A stretch of DNA of 48,665 bases from Clostridiales bacterium Firm_09 (GTDB lineage Bacteria > Bacillota > Clostridia > Christensenellales > DTU072): assembly GCA_001604065.1 (NCBI GenBank), contig LVAO01000019.1, positions 1 to 48,665 of the forward strand, in the 5' to 3' direction. Below, in pieces: positions 7,848 to 17,029 of the stretch. The notes beneath the pieces are model-generated. The model worked only from the letters and a program-made list of their open reading frames with translations, did not search any database and was not told where the DNA came from. Numbering within the stretch: position 1 is the first letter of the stretch; each line of letters starts with the position of its first letter. Made by a program: the position numbers and the translations under genes.

Positions 7848-9572
7848 TTATGAGGACGATGCGTCCGGTCGAAATATCGGGATAGGCTGCCCGGAACAGT
7901 CCCGCTGCATGTTTTGCGCCGGATGGATGAATTTGGGTTCTTCCGGCTTCACATGGATTGTCTTGTAGTCGGTATACGCTACCAGTCCCGGCTTTCCGAG
8001 CCGTCTGACGTTTGAACGGCGTGTATAATCTACTTCGGCAGAGGAAGAAAGCCGCGCGGCGCTGAAATAAGCGGTGAAAGCGGCGACTCTTGCAAGAACC
8101 GGAGCGGGGACTTCTTTCCCTTCGGTAAGAATGACGGCATGGGCGCCATGGCAATGCTTTGCATGCATCCATATATCCCTGCTGGACGCAAGCTTGAAGG
8201 TGACCATATCGTTCTGTGCATTGTTTTTGCCGAGGTACACCGTAAAGCCTCCCACATCCAGCCTGAGCGGCTGGGAGGGCTTTTCTTTTTTTGCTCCTTT
8301 ACCGGAAGGCTTTGAGACGCCGTTCAGAGCGGAGATTTCGGCAGAAATTTCTGCAAGTTCGGCGTCTGTGGTGCAGTTGTCAAGACTTTCCCATATATTT
8401 AGTAGGTAATTCATGGAATCGGTGAGCGCAATCTGTTCTTTTTTTGCATATGCCTCTGCCCCCTTAAGTTTCGCATACTTTTTATAATAGATTTCGGCGT
8501 TCCTGATGGGGGAAAGGGCGGGGTCAAGTGGGATGCTGCGGGTGCAATCCTGATAATAATCATATACTTCCATTGAAGTTTGTCCCGGCGCGACGGCATA
8601 GGCATTGCATTTGATTAGCTCACCGGTTTGGAGGAGGATATCTTTTTTAGCGCATTCGGCAAGCCGGTTTTTGTTGTCCTGCAGACGTTTTTCTGTTTTT
8701 GCAATCAGTTTTTTGACGGTCTGCCGCAGGCCCGATGTCGCTCTGCGGCTGCTGTCGGCATCCGCAAGTCCGCTGTAATAAGCATCCACTGCTTCCGAAA
8801 GCGTGCGCTTTGCCTCAAACATACCATTATTATATGTAATATATGGAAAGGCAAAAAAGCCGTTTGGTTTGTTGTCTGTGACATATATGCATGGTGCAAA
8901 GCGCGGGGAGCCGCTGAGTGAAAAAAGCTCTTCTGCTATTGCCGGTAAAGGTTTGGCATTGCAAAGGAATTCTATTTCCGCCGCCGTTTCTTTGGAGACG
9001 CCGACATAGTTCCGGAGGATTTCGGCTGCGGTAAGTCTTTCTGGCAGGGTCGGGAAAGGAACGCAGAACAGGTTGGATTTATTTTGCTCGGGCGGGGTAT
9101 ACTTCAGCCCGGGCATCAAAGGTCTCGCGCTGTCCAGTGCCGAACGCCTGGTGCAGTCATAGATGCCTCCGTTTTCATCGGTCAGAATCAGATTGGGCGA
9201 ACCGCCGATTTCTACAATCAGGCGGTAGCGTGTCAGATCATGGAGTTCGTTTTTTGACAAGATATCCACCGCTGCGATGCGGTCATTGTATAACAGCGTC
9301 ACTCCCGCAATCCCGCCTCCGGTCAGATGCTTGCGCAGCAGCATGCAGAAAGCGGGCGGCGTGTTGGAGAAGCCGCGTTTTTTTGTGGTAAGATGGATGC
9401 GAGCGACGGGTTTTCTTGCGCAGAGAATCAGGGTGCGGGTTTCTCCCCGGCAGTAAATATCCAGGATAGCCTCATCGTCCGCCGGCATGTTGATTTTGCT
9501 GATGTGGCCGCCGGAAAGAGAAGCGGTCAACTCTTCCGCCAGCGCTTTCAAGGTCATATAATCGTTTGGCAT
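7848..9572 (-). CDS. rqcH: Ribosome quality control factor RqcH (NFACT/FbpA family)
   Basis: RqcH binds 50S subunits blocked by nascent chains and recruits tRNA-Ala to add C-terminal alanine tails for degradation. The 574-residue protein has the NFACT-N domain (1-170) with the conserved Asp97-Arg98 pair (YNDRIA) needed for activity in Bacillus subtilis, a coiled-coil middle (about 290-430), and the NFACT-R/DUF814 domain near the C-terminus (WMHAKHCHGAHAVI, then VDYTRRSNVRRLGKPGLVAYTD). It converges with ddl. It has its own promoter and no ribosome binding site; the ATG is at the predicted transcription start. Confidence 0.95.
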   Translation of the reverse strand: MPNDYMTLKALAEELTASLSGGHISKINMPADDEAILDIYCRGETRTLILCARKPVARIHLTTKKRGFSNTPPAFCMLLRKHLTGGGIAGVTLLYNDRIAAVDILSKNELHDLTRYRLIVEIGGSPNLILTDENGGIYDCTRRSALDSARPLMPGLKYTPPEQNKSNLFCVPFPTLPERLTAAEILRNYVGVSKETAAEIEFLCNAKPLPAIAEELFSLSGSPRFAPCIYVTDNKPNGFFAFPYITYNNGMFEAKRTLSEAVDAYYSGLADADSSRRATSGLRQTVKKLIAKTEKRLQDNKNRLAECAKKDILLQTGELIKCNAYAVAPGQTSMEVYDYYQDCTRSIPLDPALSPIRNAEIYYKKYAKLKGAEAYAKKEQIALTDSMNYLLNIWESLDNCTTDAELAEISAEISALNGVSKPSGKGAKKEKPSQPLRLDVGGFTVYLGKNNAQNDMVTFKLASSRDIWMHAKHCHGAHAVILTEGKEVPAPVLARVAAFTAYFSAARLSSSAEVDYTRRSNVRRLGKPGLVAYTDYKTIHVKPEEPKFIHPAQNMQRDCSGQPIPIFRPDASSS

Positions 9573-9578
9573 GTGAGT

Positions 9579-9608
9579 ATTATACCGTATCGGAGATATT
9601 TTTTACAA
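9579..9608 (-). promoter_or_regulatory. Promoter of rqcH, predicted leaderless
   Basis: On the minus strand TTGTAA (9608-9603), 18-bp spacer, perfect TATAAT (9584-9579), then 6 nt to the ATG at 9572. The same TTGTAA -35 occurs upstream of nadD and the phosphoesterase. Confidence 0.75.
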
Positions 9609-9725
9609 TGTTTTTATTGCGGACTGTTTTCTTTTCCAGCAAAGCATTTGCAAAACAAACCGCACTGTGATATTATCTATTGGATACATATTCAATTATG
9701 GAACATTATCGGAGGAACATATCAA

Positions 9726-11012
9726 ATGGAATATTCTGTACAGAAGCTCGAAAAATCCCGCGTAGAAATCGCCGTCAGCATCGACAAGGAAGAATGGGAT
9801 GCATGCATTTTCGAGGCTTACAAGAAGAACAAGAGTCATTATAAAATTGAAGGCTTCCGTCCCGGCAAGGTGCCTTTCAATGTGATTGAGAAGAGATACG
9901 GCAAAGAGGTATTTTATGAGGATGCGACCGATTATGCCCTCAATAAATATTACGGTGAGATTCTGAAAGAGAATAAGGACCTGGAGCCTGTCGCGCGTCC
10001 CGATGTCAACATCAATGATGTCAGCGAAGAAGGATTGAAGTTCGTTCTTACCGTCGAAGTCCATCCCACATTCGAAATGCCCCCCTACAAAGGTCTGACC
10101 ATCGAGAAAACGCGGGTGTCCGTGGATGATGGCGATGTCGAGAAGGAGCTGGAAAGAAGAAGGGAGCAGGCCTGCCGCTGGATTGACGTCAGCGACAGAG
10201 CCGCCGCAATGGGTGACAGGGTAATCATTGATTACAGCGGAAGCGTGGACGGCGTCAAGTTTGAGGGCGGCACCGCAGAGAAGCAGCCGTTGGATCTTGG
10301 AAGCAACAGCTTTATTCCCGGCTTTGAAGCGCAGGTTGCGGGCATGAAAATCGGCGAATCCAAGGATATAAACGTCAGGTTCCCGGACGAGTACCATGCG
10401 AAGGAGCTTGCGGGAAAAGACGCGGTTTTTGCAGTGACCCTTCACGAAATCAAAATAAAAGAGCTGCCTGCTCTGGACGATGAGTTTGCGAAGGATGTCA
10501 GCGAATTTGACACGCTGGAGGAATATAAGAAGAGCATCCGGGATAAAATGGTGGAGAGCGCCACGGCCAGAGCCAGATTTGAGGATGAGAATAAATTGGT
10601 TGATGCAATTACCGCGTCCGCCAATATCGAGCTTCCCGACAGCATGGTGGAGAACGAAATCGACCGCCTTGTGGAAGAACTCAAGGCAAGAATGTCTTAC
10701 AGCCATATCAGACTGGAAGACTATCTAAAGTATACAGGTTCGACAATCGAATCCCTGCGCGCCGAGAAAAGGGAGGATGCCGCAAAAGCCGTCAAGTCCC
10801 GTTTGATTCTTGAAAAGATTATCGAGGCAGAAAAGATTGACGTCTCCAAGGAAGAGTTTGAAGAAGAACTCAAAAAGGCGGCGAACAAAGCGGGAAAGCC
10901 TTTGGATGAATATAAAAAGACGCTCGGACAACAGGAATATGCCCGCATGATAAATGGATTGATGAGCGATAAGCTGTTTGCGTTCCTTCTTGCTAACAAT
11001 ACGGTCGCATAA
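9726..11012 (+). CDS. tig: Trigger factor, ribosome-bound chaperone and prolyl isomerase
   Basis: Binds the ribosome exit tunnel and folds nascent chains. The ribosome-docking signature GFRPGKVP is at residues 43-50, the FKBP-type isomerase domain follows (GDRVIIDYSGSVDGVKFEGG, about 160-245), and the remainder is the helical C-terminal chaperone domain. The length of 428 residues is standard. The start chosen is ATG 9726, 8 nt after GGAGG; the frame is open far upstream, but that stretch is antisense to rqcH. It precedes clpP and clpX, a common tig-clpP-clpX order. Confidence 0.97.
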   Translation: MEYSVQKLEKSRVEIAVSIDKEEWDACIFEAYKKNKSHYKIEGFRPGKVPFNVIEKRYGKEVFYEDATDYALNKYYGEILKENKDLEPVARPDVNINDVSEEGLKFVLTVEVHPTFEMPPYKGLTIEKTRVSVDDGDVEKELERRREQACRWIDVSDRAAAMGDRVIIDYSGSVDGVKFEGGTAEKQPLDLGSNSFIPGFEAQVAGMKIGESKDINVRFPDEYHAKELAGKDAVFAVTLHEIKIKELPALDDEFAKDVSEFDTLEEYKKSIRDKMVESATARARFEDENKLVDAITASANIELPDSMVENEIDRLVEELKARMSYSHIRLEDYLKYTGSTIESLRAEKREDAAKAVKSRLILEKIIEAEKIDVSKEEFEEELKKAANKAGKPLDEYKKTLGQQEYARMINGLMSDKLFAFLLANNTVA

Positions 11013-11037
11013 GGGAAATAGCGCAACCTCCGCAAAA

Positions 11038-11054
11038 AGTCAAAAAACGACAAA
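11038..11054 (+). promoter_or_regulatory. CtsR-like operator upstream of clpP
   Basis: AGTCAAAAAACGACAAA resembles the CtsR heptad repeat RGTCAAA-NAN-RGTCAAA: the first half and spacer match fully, and the second half matches at 5 of 7 positions. clpP is a classical CtsR target, but ctsR is not in the window and the site lies about 50 bp upstream of the -10. Confidence 0.35.
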
Positions 11055-11066
11055 TACAAATTTCTT

Positions 11067-11087
11067 TCCGCGTTTATCTTACGCGGA
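11067..11087. promoter_or_regulatory. Inverted repeat over the clpP -35 region
   Basis: TCCGCGT (11067-11073) and ACGCGGA (11081-11087) are a perfect 7-bp inverted repeat with a 7-nt loop. No T-tract follows, so it is not a usual terminator for tig. It covers the position expected for the clpP -35 box and could be an operator. Confidence 0.4.
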
Positions 11088-11101
11088 CTCTGGAAATAGC
11101 A

Positions 11102-11107
11102 TATAAT
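11102..11107 (+). promoter_or_regulatory. -10 box of clpP promoter
   Basis: Perfect TATAAT 14 bp before the clpP ATG; a weak TTACGC lies 17 bp upstream at 11079-11084. The predicted start of transcription (about 11114) leaves a leader of only about 8 nt, cutting into the AGTGAGG motif. Confidence 0.55.
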
Positions 11108-11121
11108 AAGTGAGGCACGAT

Positions 11122-11739
11122 ATGACACAGCCAGTCCGATCCTATATCCCTATCCCCACGGTAATCGAACAGACCAATCGTGGCACCATGACGTACGACC
11201 TGTATTCACGTTTGCTGGAAGACCGCGTCATCTTTTTGTCGGGTGAGATTACGGACGAGACCGCGAATCTTGTCGTGGGACAGTTGCTGTATCTGGAAAC
11301 CAAGGATTCTTCCAAGGATATTTCTTTATATATCAACAGTCCCGGCGGCAGTGTTTCGGCGGGTCTTGCAATCTATGACACAATAAATTTTATCAAATGC
11401 GATGTCATTACGATGTGTGTGGGTCTTGCCGCTTCTATGGGTGCGTTTCTGCTTGCCGCCGGCACCAAAGGCAAACGCTTTGCTCTTCCCAACAGCGAAA
11501 TCATGATTCATCAGCCGCTGGGCGGAGCGCAAGGGCAGGCAAGCGACATCGCGATTGTTGCCGAGCACATTCTCAAAACAAAAAGAAAGCTGAATGCAAT
11601 CCTTTCCGAGCGCACCGGTCAGCCCATCGAAAAAATCGAGAAGGACTCCGATCGCGACAATTATATGTCCGCCGAAGAGGCAAAGAGCTATGGGCTCATT
11701 GATAAGGTGCTGGTGACACGAAAAGACCAGAAATTCTGA
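11122..11739 (+). CDS. clpP: ATP-dependent Clp protease proteolytic subunit
   Basis: Serine protease that forms a 14-mer chamber fed by ClpX or ClpC. The catalytic triad is Ser105 (GLAASMGA), His130 (IMIHQPLGG) and Asp175 (EKDSDRDN). The IEQTNRG-Y-SRLL-DR N-terminal signature is intact and the length, 205 residues from ATG 11122, is normal. The start was chosen because AGTGAGG (11109-11115) precedes it by 6 nt; a GTG at 11110 overlaps that motif. Follows tig and precedes clpX by 68 bp. Confidence 0.96.
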   Translation: MTQPVRSYIPIPTVIEQTNRGTMTYDLYSRLLEDRVIFLSGEITDETANLVVGQLLYLETKDSSKDISLYINSPGGSVSAGLAIYDTINFIKCDVITMCVGLAASMGAFLLAAGTKGKRFALPNSEIMIHQPLGGAQGQASDIAIVAEHILKTKRKLNAILSERTGQPIEKIEKDSDRDNYMSAEEAKSYGLIDKVLVTRKDQKF

Positions 11740-11807
11740 GGCACATGTCATCGACGCATGCTTTCAATGTTTTCCCAATAAAGAATAATAATAAGTAAAG
11801 GATAGCA

Positions 11808-13052
11808 ATGGATATCATCAATCAGTTCCCAAAAAATATTGTCTGTTCGTTCTGCGGCAAATCCGAGTCCGAGGTGGAAGTGATTATCCCCGGTCAGAAC
11901 GGTGCATTCATCTGCGGCGAATGTGTCCAGCGCGCCAATAAAGCGATTGTGGATGCGAGAGACGCCGCAGAACTTCGCGGCACGCAGATCAATCTTCTGC
12001 GTCCCATGGAAATCAAGGCAAAGCTGGATGAATTCATCATCGGGCAGGATGCCGCCAAGCGCACTCTTTCTGTCGCAGTTTACAACCATTACAAAAGGAT
12101 CGGCGCAAGACAAAACAAAAAGTATGCCGATGTCCTCTTGGAAAAAAGCAATATTCTGATGCTGGGACCTACGGGCAGCGGCAAAACACTTCTTGCCAAG
12201 ACGCTCGCGCAGATTCTTAATGTGCCATTTGCAATCGCGGATGCAACAACACTGACCGAAGCGGGCTATGTGGGCGAGGACGTGGAGAACATCCTGCTTA
12301 AGCTCATTGTCAACGCAAAGGGAGATGTCAAGCGCGCAGAAAAGGGTATTGTCTATATTGACGAAATTGACAAGATTTCCAGGAAGAGTGAGAATATGTC
12401 CATTACCCGCGATGTCAGCGGGGAAGGCGTACAGCAGGCACTTCTCAAAATTATCGAAAGCACCATCGCCAATGTGCCGCCGCAGGGCGGAAGAAAACAC
12501 CCGCAGCAGGAATTCATCCAGATTGATACCAGCAATATTCTGTTTATCTGCGGAGGCGCTTTTGTGGGACTGGAGAAAATCGTCGACAAACGCAAGGACT
12601 CTTCCAGCATCGGATTTTCTTCGCATCTCCGCACTTCAGAAGGCAGCTATACCGATATGATAGGGGATATTCAGCCGGATGACCTCATCAAGTACGGACT
12701 TATCCCGGAGTTTGTCGGGCGGCTTCCCATTATCACCGCGCTGGACCCGTTGGATGAGAATGCGCTCGTCAGAATCCTCAAAGAGCCCAGAAACGCGCTT
12801 ATCAGCCAGTACAAAAAGCTGTTTGACATGGACGGTGTCGAACTGGAGTTTGAAGAGGAGGCGGTACGTGCGATTGCCCGAAAAGCATACGATCTGAAAA
12901 CCGGTGCACGCGGTCTCCGCACCATCATTGAGAACGCTGTTCTCTCCCTGATGTTTGATGTGCCTTCCCGAACGGACATTCTCAAGGTCACCATCACCGC
13001 GGATACCATTACAAAAAATATGCTTCCTTTGGTGACCAAAAAAAGCGCATGA
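11808..13052 (+). CDS. clpX: ATP-dependent Clp protease ATP-binding subunit ClpX
   Basis: AAA+ unfoldase that delivers substrates to ClpP. A zinc-binding domain with C13, C16, C36 and C39 is followed by Walker A GPTGSGKT (120-127), [11 protein letters not shown], Walker [10 protein letters not shown] (around 185), the GGRKHP pore loop and the IGF loop (SSIGFSS) that docks ClpP. The length of 414 residues is normal. The ATG at 11808 follows AAAGGAT. A terminator lies about 170 bp downstream, consistent with clpP-clpX ending here. Confidence 0.97.
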   Translation: MDIINQFPKNIVCSFCGKSESEVEVIIPGQNGAFICGECVQRANKAIVDARDAAELRGTQINLLRPMEIKAKLDEFIIGQDAAKRTLSVAVYNHYKRIGARQNKKYADVLLEKSNILMLGPTGSGKTLLAKTLAQILNVPFAIADATTLTEAGYVGEDVENILLKLIVNAKGDVKRAEKGIVYIDEIDKISRKSENMSITRDVSGEGVQQALLKIIESTIANVPPQGGRKHPQQEFIQIDTSNILFICGGAFVGLEKIVDKRKDSSSIGFSSHLRTSEGSYTDMIGDIQPDDLIKYGLIPEFVGRLPIITALDPLDENALVRILKEPRNALISQYKKLFDMDGVELEFEEEAVRAIARKAYDLKTGARGLRTIIENAVLSLMFDVPSRTDILKVTITADTITKNMLPLVTKKSA

Positions 13053-13218
13053 CTGTTTTTAGGTTGAAATCCTTTTGCGGGGAGTATAGAAAAAACTTTA
13101 TTCATGGTTCTCCGATACGCTGACCGCTGCGGTTGATTTTTGCAATGGGCATAAAATGAGCGCCCGAAGCACCTGCCGCAGCCTGCAAACAAATATGCAA
13201 TCGCTTCAATGAATTACG

Positions 13219-13250
13219 AAAAAGCAGACCCTTTAAGGCCTGTTTTTTTT
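13219..13250 (+). terminator. Intrinsic terminator after clpX
   Basis: CAGACC (13225-13230), loop CTTTAA, GGCCTG (13237-13242), one mismatch, flanked by A-run and followed by eight T. The 315-bp gap 13053-13367 otherwise holds only the lon promoter; I see no gene or other structure in it. Confidence 0.7.
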
Positions 13251-13313
13251 CATGTTTTATGATTATTCACCTATTCTTCACAAAATTACCAATATGAAAA
13301 AAAGCGTATTTCG

Positions 13314-13342
13314 TTGCTTGTTGCATGTTTTTATGCTACAAT
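13314..13342 (+). promoter_or_regulatory. Promoter of lon
   Basis: TTGCTT (13314-13319), 17-bp spacer ending in TGc, then TACAAT (13337-13342), an extended -10. The ATG is 25 bp downstream with an AGAGG binding site. Confidence 0.75.
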
Positions 13343-13367
13343 GCTCTCACACAGAGGCTGAATCAAT

Positions 13368-15620
13368 ATGAAACAAAAGACCTATCTTGCAATTCCTACT
13401 CAAAAGCTTATCTTTCCCCAATCTTCCGGTATTGTAAATTTCAACTCTCCCGAAGTGATTGCCGCGCTCAAAAAAGCGGGTATGGAAAATGAGGAAATTG
13501 TTTTGGTGCCTACTGACAAGAATATCGTCGGTGAAGACTTTCTTGGCATTGCGGCAGAGATTGAACAGCTTTTTACTCCTTTCCCATTTGAAATCAAGCT
13601 TGCTTATAAAGCGGGACGCAGGGTGCGTGTCACTTCGGTGCAGTCCAAGGACGGCGTTTTTTTTGCCGAAACCAAACCCGTAACTTTCAAAAAAGGGAAT
13701 GAACTTGTCATCGCGCAGCTTTTTGACAAAGCGGTAGAAACCTATGATCTTTTTATAAGCAAAACCGCGCGCCGCAGGCTGCCCTTGACCAAAGAGAATA
13801 TCAATGCTGATATCGACAGGATTATCGGCAGCTTGCCCGTTAAAGATAAGGGCGACTTCCTTTTGAATGTCAACACCGAAGACAGGCTGATGCTTTTTAT
13901 AAAAGCGCTCAATGAGGCGCTTGTCATTATGTCCGTTGACGAGGTGGTGGCAGAAAAAGTCAAGGAAGCGATTGACGACAATCAGAGAGAATATTACATC
14001 CGAGAGCAGATTAAGGCGCTCAGCGAAGAAATCGGCGATGATGACGAGATCGGTGAATACCTCGACAAAATCGATAAGCTGAAGGCGACGGATGCCATCA
14101 AGGAAAAGCTCCGCAAGGAAGCCAACCGCATTCGCCGCACTGCGCCCGCTTCGCCCGAAATGGCACTTCTGAAGAACTATCTTGATACCGTGCTGGAACT
14201 CCCCTGGGGTGTGTATACCGAGGACAATACGGACCTTAAAGAGGCCGAGAAGGTGCTGGATGAAGATCATTTCGGCATAAAAAAAGTCAAGGAACGTCTC
14301 ATCGAAGCGCTTGCCGTTCGCAAGCTCTCCAAGGACGGCAGAAGCCCGATCATTTGTCTTGTCGGACCTCCCGGCATCGGCAAGACCTCTATCGCGCAGT
14401 CCATTGCCCGCGCCATGAATAAAAAATATGTGCGTCTGAGCTTCGGCGGCGTCCGCGATGAGGCCGAAATCCGAGGACACCGCAAAACTTATATCGGTGC
14501 GATGCCCGGACGCATCATCACCGGCATTCAGACCGCAGGTTCCATGAACCCCGTCTTTCTGATGGACGAAATTGACAAAATGGCAAGCGACTACAAGGGA
14601 GACCCCGCGAGCGCGCTGCTGGAAGTATTGGATCCGGAGCAGAATGTCAACTTCCGCGACCACTTCCTGGAGCTTCCCTTCGACCTTTCCAAGGTGCTGT
14701 TCATTACGACCGCAAACTCTCTGGACACCATTTCGCGTCCGCTTCTTGACCGTATGGAAATCATCGAGATGAGCGGGTATACGGATCCCGAAAAAATCGA
14801 GATTGCCAAACGCCATCTGATTCGCAAAGCAAAAAAACAGAACGGCATACAGGATGATTGGATCACCATTGACGACAGCGCGGTGGAAAGGATCATCCAT
14901 GATTATACCAGGGAGAGCGGTGTGCGAGGTTTGGAGAAACAGATCAACGCGATCATGAGGAAGGTCGCGCGCCGTTTTGTGGACGATCCGGACGCGCAGC
15001 CTGTTGTCATTACCAGTGAAAATCTGACAGAGTATTTGGGCGAACCCAAATATTTCGGCAATATGGTATCTGCAGAGGACCAAATTGGCGTTGTCAATGG
15101 CCTGGCATGGACGGCGGTGGGAGGCGATACGCTGTCCATCGAAGTCGCGCTTACCAAGGGCAAGGGCGATATCGTGATAACCGGCAATCTGGGCGATGTC
15201 ATGAAGGAGAGCGCGCGTATCGCGATAAGCTATTGCCGCAGCATCGCAAACGAACTGAATCTTTCTCCGGAATTCTTCAAAGAAAATGACATCCATATCC
15301 ATGTGCCGGAGGGGGCGACACCCAAGGACGGACCTTCCGCGGGAATCACGATTGCTACAGCGCTTGCATCCGCACTGTCCAACCGCAAAGTGGATCACAG
15401 CGTCGCCATGACCGGCGAACTTACATTGCGCGGCAAGGTGCTGCCGATTGGCGGACTGAAAGAAAAAACGCTTGCCGCCGTCCGTGCGGGTATCAAAAAG
15501 GTCTATCTGCCCGAAGAAAACCGCAAGGATTATAATGAGCTTCCCGATATCGTCAAACAGAAATTGGAATTCAATTTTGTTTCCAATGTGACCACCGTGA
15601 TACGCGGTGTACTGCTGTGA
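13368..15620 (+). CDS. lon: ATP-dependent Lon protease (LonA)
   Basis: Cytosolic AAA+ protease for misfolded and regulatory proteins. It has the N-terminal substrate-binding domain (about 1-200), the coiled-coil middle, Walker A GPPGIGKT (333-340), Walker B FLMDEIDK, and the protease domain with the catalytic Ser657 (PKDGPSAG) and Lys700 (GGLKEK) dyad, 43 residues apart as in E. coli Lon. The length is 750 residues, slightly short of the usual 770-800. It overlaps engB by GTGA, an order (lon-engB) conserved in Firmicutes. Confidence 0.97.
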   Translation: MKQKTYLAIPTQKLIFPQSSGIVNFNSPEVIAALKKAGMENEEIVLVPTDKNIVGEDFLGIAAEIEQLFTPFPFEIKLAYKAGRRVRVTSVQSKDGVFFAETKPVTFKKGNELVIAQLFDKAVETYDLFISKTARRRLPLTKENINADIDRIIGSLPVKDKGDFLLNVNTEDRLMLFIKALNEALVIMSVDEVVAEKVKEAIDDNQREYYIREQIKALSEEIGDDDEIGEYLDKIDKLKATDAIKEKLRKEANRIRRTAPASPEMALLKNYLDTVLELPWGVYTEDNTDLKEAEKVLDEDHFGIKKVKERLIEALAVRKLSKDGRSPIICLVGPPGIGKTSIAQSIARAMNKKYVRLSFGGVRDEAEIRGHRKTYIGAMPGRIITGIQTAGSMNPVFLMDEIDKMASDYKGDPASALLEVLDPEQNVNFRDHFLELPFDLSKVLFITTANSLDTISRPLLDRMEIIEMSGYTDPEKIEIAKRHLIRKAKKQNGIQDDWITIDDSAVERIIHDYTRESGVRGLEKQINAIMRKVARRFVDDPDAQPVVITSENLTEYLGEPKYFGNMVSAEDQIGVVNGLAWTAVGGDTLSIEVALTKGKGDIVITGNLGDVMKESARIAISYCRSIANELNLSPEFFKENDIHIHVPEGATPKDGPSAGITIATALASALSNRKVDHSVAMTGELTLRGKVLPIGGLKEKTLAAVRAGIKKVYLPEENRKDYNELPDIVKQKLEFNFVSNVTTVIRGVLL

Positions 15621-16219
15621 TCATCCGTAAAGCGGCATTTGTTAAATCTGCGCGCGCAAAAGAGGATTTGCTCCCTGCGGGCGCGCCGGAGTTTGCCATG
15701 TGTGGACGCTCGAATGTGGGCAAATCCTCACTTATCAACATGCTCTGCGGCGCGCGGCTTGCCAGAACTTCCAAAGATCCCGGTCACACCCGCTTGATCA
15801 ATTATTTTTCTTTGAATGACGGAGAATGCATGCTGGTCGATTTGCCGGGCTATGGCTATGCGCGCGTGTCCAAAGAAGAAAAAGCGCGCTGGGGCGTGAT
15901 GATAGAGGAGTATCTGAAATCCGGTTCGAATCTCCGCGGCGTTTTTTTGCTTCTTGATATCCGTCATGAGCCGTCGGCGGAGGATATCGTCATGATAAAT
16001 TATCTTCATGCGACTGCAACGCCGTTTGCCATCCTTGCGACCAAGGCGGACAAACTGTCCCGCGCGCAGATAAACAATGCCAAGCTTGCGCTTGCAAAAA
16101 ATCTGCATGTCGGCAGCGAAGATATCCTTCCCGTTTCGGCGTTGACAGGCCTGGGAAAAGAACGGATTTTTGAACGGATAGATCGAATTTTGAATGCTCC
16201 CCCGACAGAAGAAGAATAA
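15617..16219 (+). CDS. engB: Ribosome biogenesis GTPase EngB/YsxC
   Basis: GTPase needed for late assembly of the 50S subunit. G1 is GRSNVGKSS (30-38), G2 lies around TSKDPGHTR, G3 is DLPGYG and G4 is TKAD. The length of 200 residues is standard. The start is GTG at 15617 overlapping the lon stop, so translation is probably coupled. It ends 85 bp before the next gene, which has its own promoter. Confidence 0.96.
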   Translation: MIIRKAAFVKSARAKEDLLPAGAPEFAMCGRSNVGKSSLINMLCGARLARTSKDPGHTRLINYFSLNDGECMLVDLPGYGYARVSKEEKARWGVMIEEYLKSGSNLRGVFLLLDIRHEPSAEDIVMINYLHATATPFAILATKADKLSRAQINNAKLALAKNLHVGSEDILPVSALTGLGKERIFERIDRILNAPPTEEE

Positions 16220-16249
16220 TATTTCCCAGTATTGTTTATTTTTTTCACA

Positions 16250-16278
16250 TTGTCCGACAGGCGCGCGTATACTGTAAT
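16250..16278 (+). promoter_or_regulatory. Promoter of the 191-residue Cys-rich gene
   Basis: TTGTCC (16250-16255), 17-bp spacer, TGTAAT (16273-16278); a TATACT at 16268 overlaps as an alternative -10. A GGGAG binding site precedes the ATG at 16305. Confidence 0.5.
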
Positions 16279-16304
16279 AGTTTTTTATTGGGAGCGTATC
16301 GTTT

Positions 16305-16880
16305 ATGGCATGCAATAACAGGATTACATACGGCAACCGGAACGCGAATATCTGTATTCTGGCAAAAAGAGTCTTTGATGCCTGCCTCCAGCAGATTTCG
16401 CGTGAAAATGAAGAGTTGACCGTCGTTTTCCCGGAGCCTGCGGTAACATTTGTTGATCTGCGTGTCGCAGGACCCGGAGTCATCAGCGACTTGATAATAA
16501 CGCCTACCGGCACTGCAGGCTGCTCCAGAGTACGTTTTACGCTTATTGTACCATTGGAAGTCATTGCGCTCAATGCCGGAGGACAAGAAATCACAGGCAC
16601 CACCAGCATACGCTTCGAAATGGATTTGTTTATGCGCACCCCGCGTGAATCCTTGGTGCCGACGGAAGTCACCTGCACCGCGAATATCCGAGCATTTTTG
16701 GGGAAAATCAGCGGGAATGTTTTGACATGCACCATTTGCGCCAGCATCATTTGCCGCATCACCGCCGATGTGGACATAGTCATAAACGCCTGCGGCCCGG
16801 TCTGTCTGCCTTCCTGCAGAGAATTCAACGACAATGTGTGTTCGGCTTTCTTTGACAGACCGGTGTATCCGGTTCTATAG
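16305..16880 (+). CDS. Cys-rich conserved clostridial protein of unknown function
   Basis: A 191-residue protein with 12 Cys (3, 17, 27, 73, 124, 142, 145, 150, 163, 167, 171, 179), a short N-terminal NNRITYGNRNA stretch and a beta-rich body; it has no signal peptide or membrane segment. The beginning (CNNR-TY) and the end (C-x3-C-x3-C-x7-C then FFDRPVYP) resemble a family I remember from spore-forming Clostridia, possibly spore-surface, but I cannot confirm this. It has its own promoter and a downstream terminator, so it is monocistronic. Function is unknown. Confidence 0.8.
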   Translation: MACNNRITYGNRNANICILAKRVFDACLQQISRENEELTVVFPEPAVTFVDLRVAGPGVISDLIITPTGTAGCSRVRFTLIVPLEVIALNAGGQEITGTTSIRFEMDLFMRTPRESLVPTEVTCTANIRAFLGKISGNVLTCTICASIICRITADVDIVINACGPVCLPSCREFNDNVCSAFFDRPVYPVL

Positions 16881-16893
16881 CCGCCCGTTTTAT

Positions 16894-16923
16894 AGCCGAC
16901 CGTCGGAAACCGGCGGCTTTATA
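16894..16923 (+). terminator. Probable terminator after the Cys-rich gene
   Basis: AGCCG-a-CCG (16894-16902) pairs with CGG-CGGCT (16911-16918), 8 bp with one bulged A, followed by a short T-rich run TTTATAT. The weak T-tract lowers certainty. Confidence 0.5.
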
Positions 16924-16994
16924 TGCCCGCGCCAACTGAAGATACAGCGTTCAACAAAAATGCCGATTGCACCGGTTGCACTTTTGTTTTTCCG

Positions 16995-17023
16995 TTGTAA
17001 ACCCGCGGCTCATGTGATATTAT
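16995..17023 (+). promoter_or_regulatory. Promoter of the phosphoesterase, predicted leaderless
   Basis: TTGTAA (16995-17000), 17-bp spacer, TATTAT (17018-17023), then 6 nt to the ATG at 17030. There is no ribosome binding site. Confidence 0.75.
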
Positions 17024-17029
17024 AAACAT

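Noticed and set aside
9327-9725. 133-residue N-terminal extension of trigger factor
   Set aside because: The stretch is antisense to rqcH and its promoter, and the internal ATG 9726 has GGAGG and matches the family start.
13347-15398. 683-codon open frame antisense to lon
   Set aside because: It lies wholly inside a clear lon gene, has no family motifs, and its composition mirrors the codon pattern of lon.
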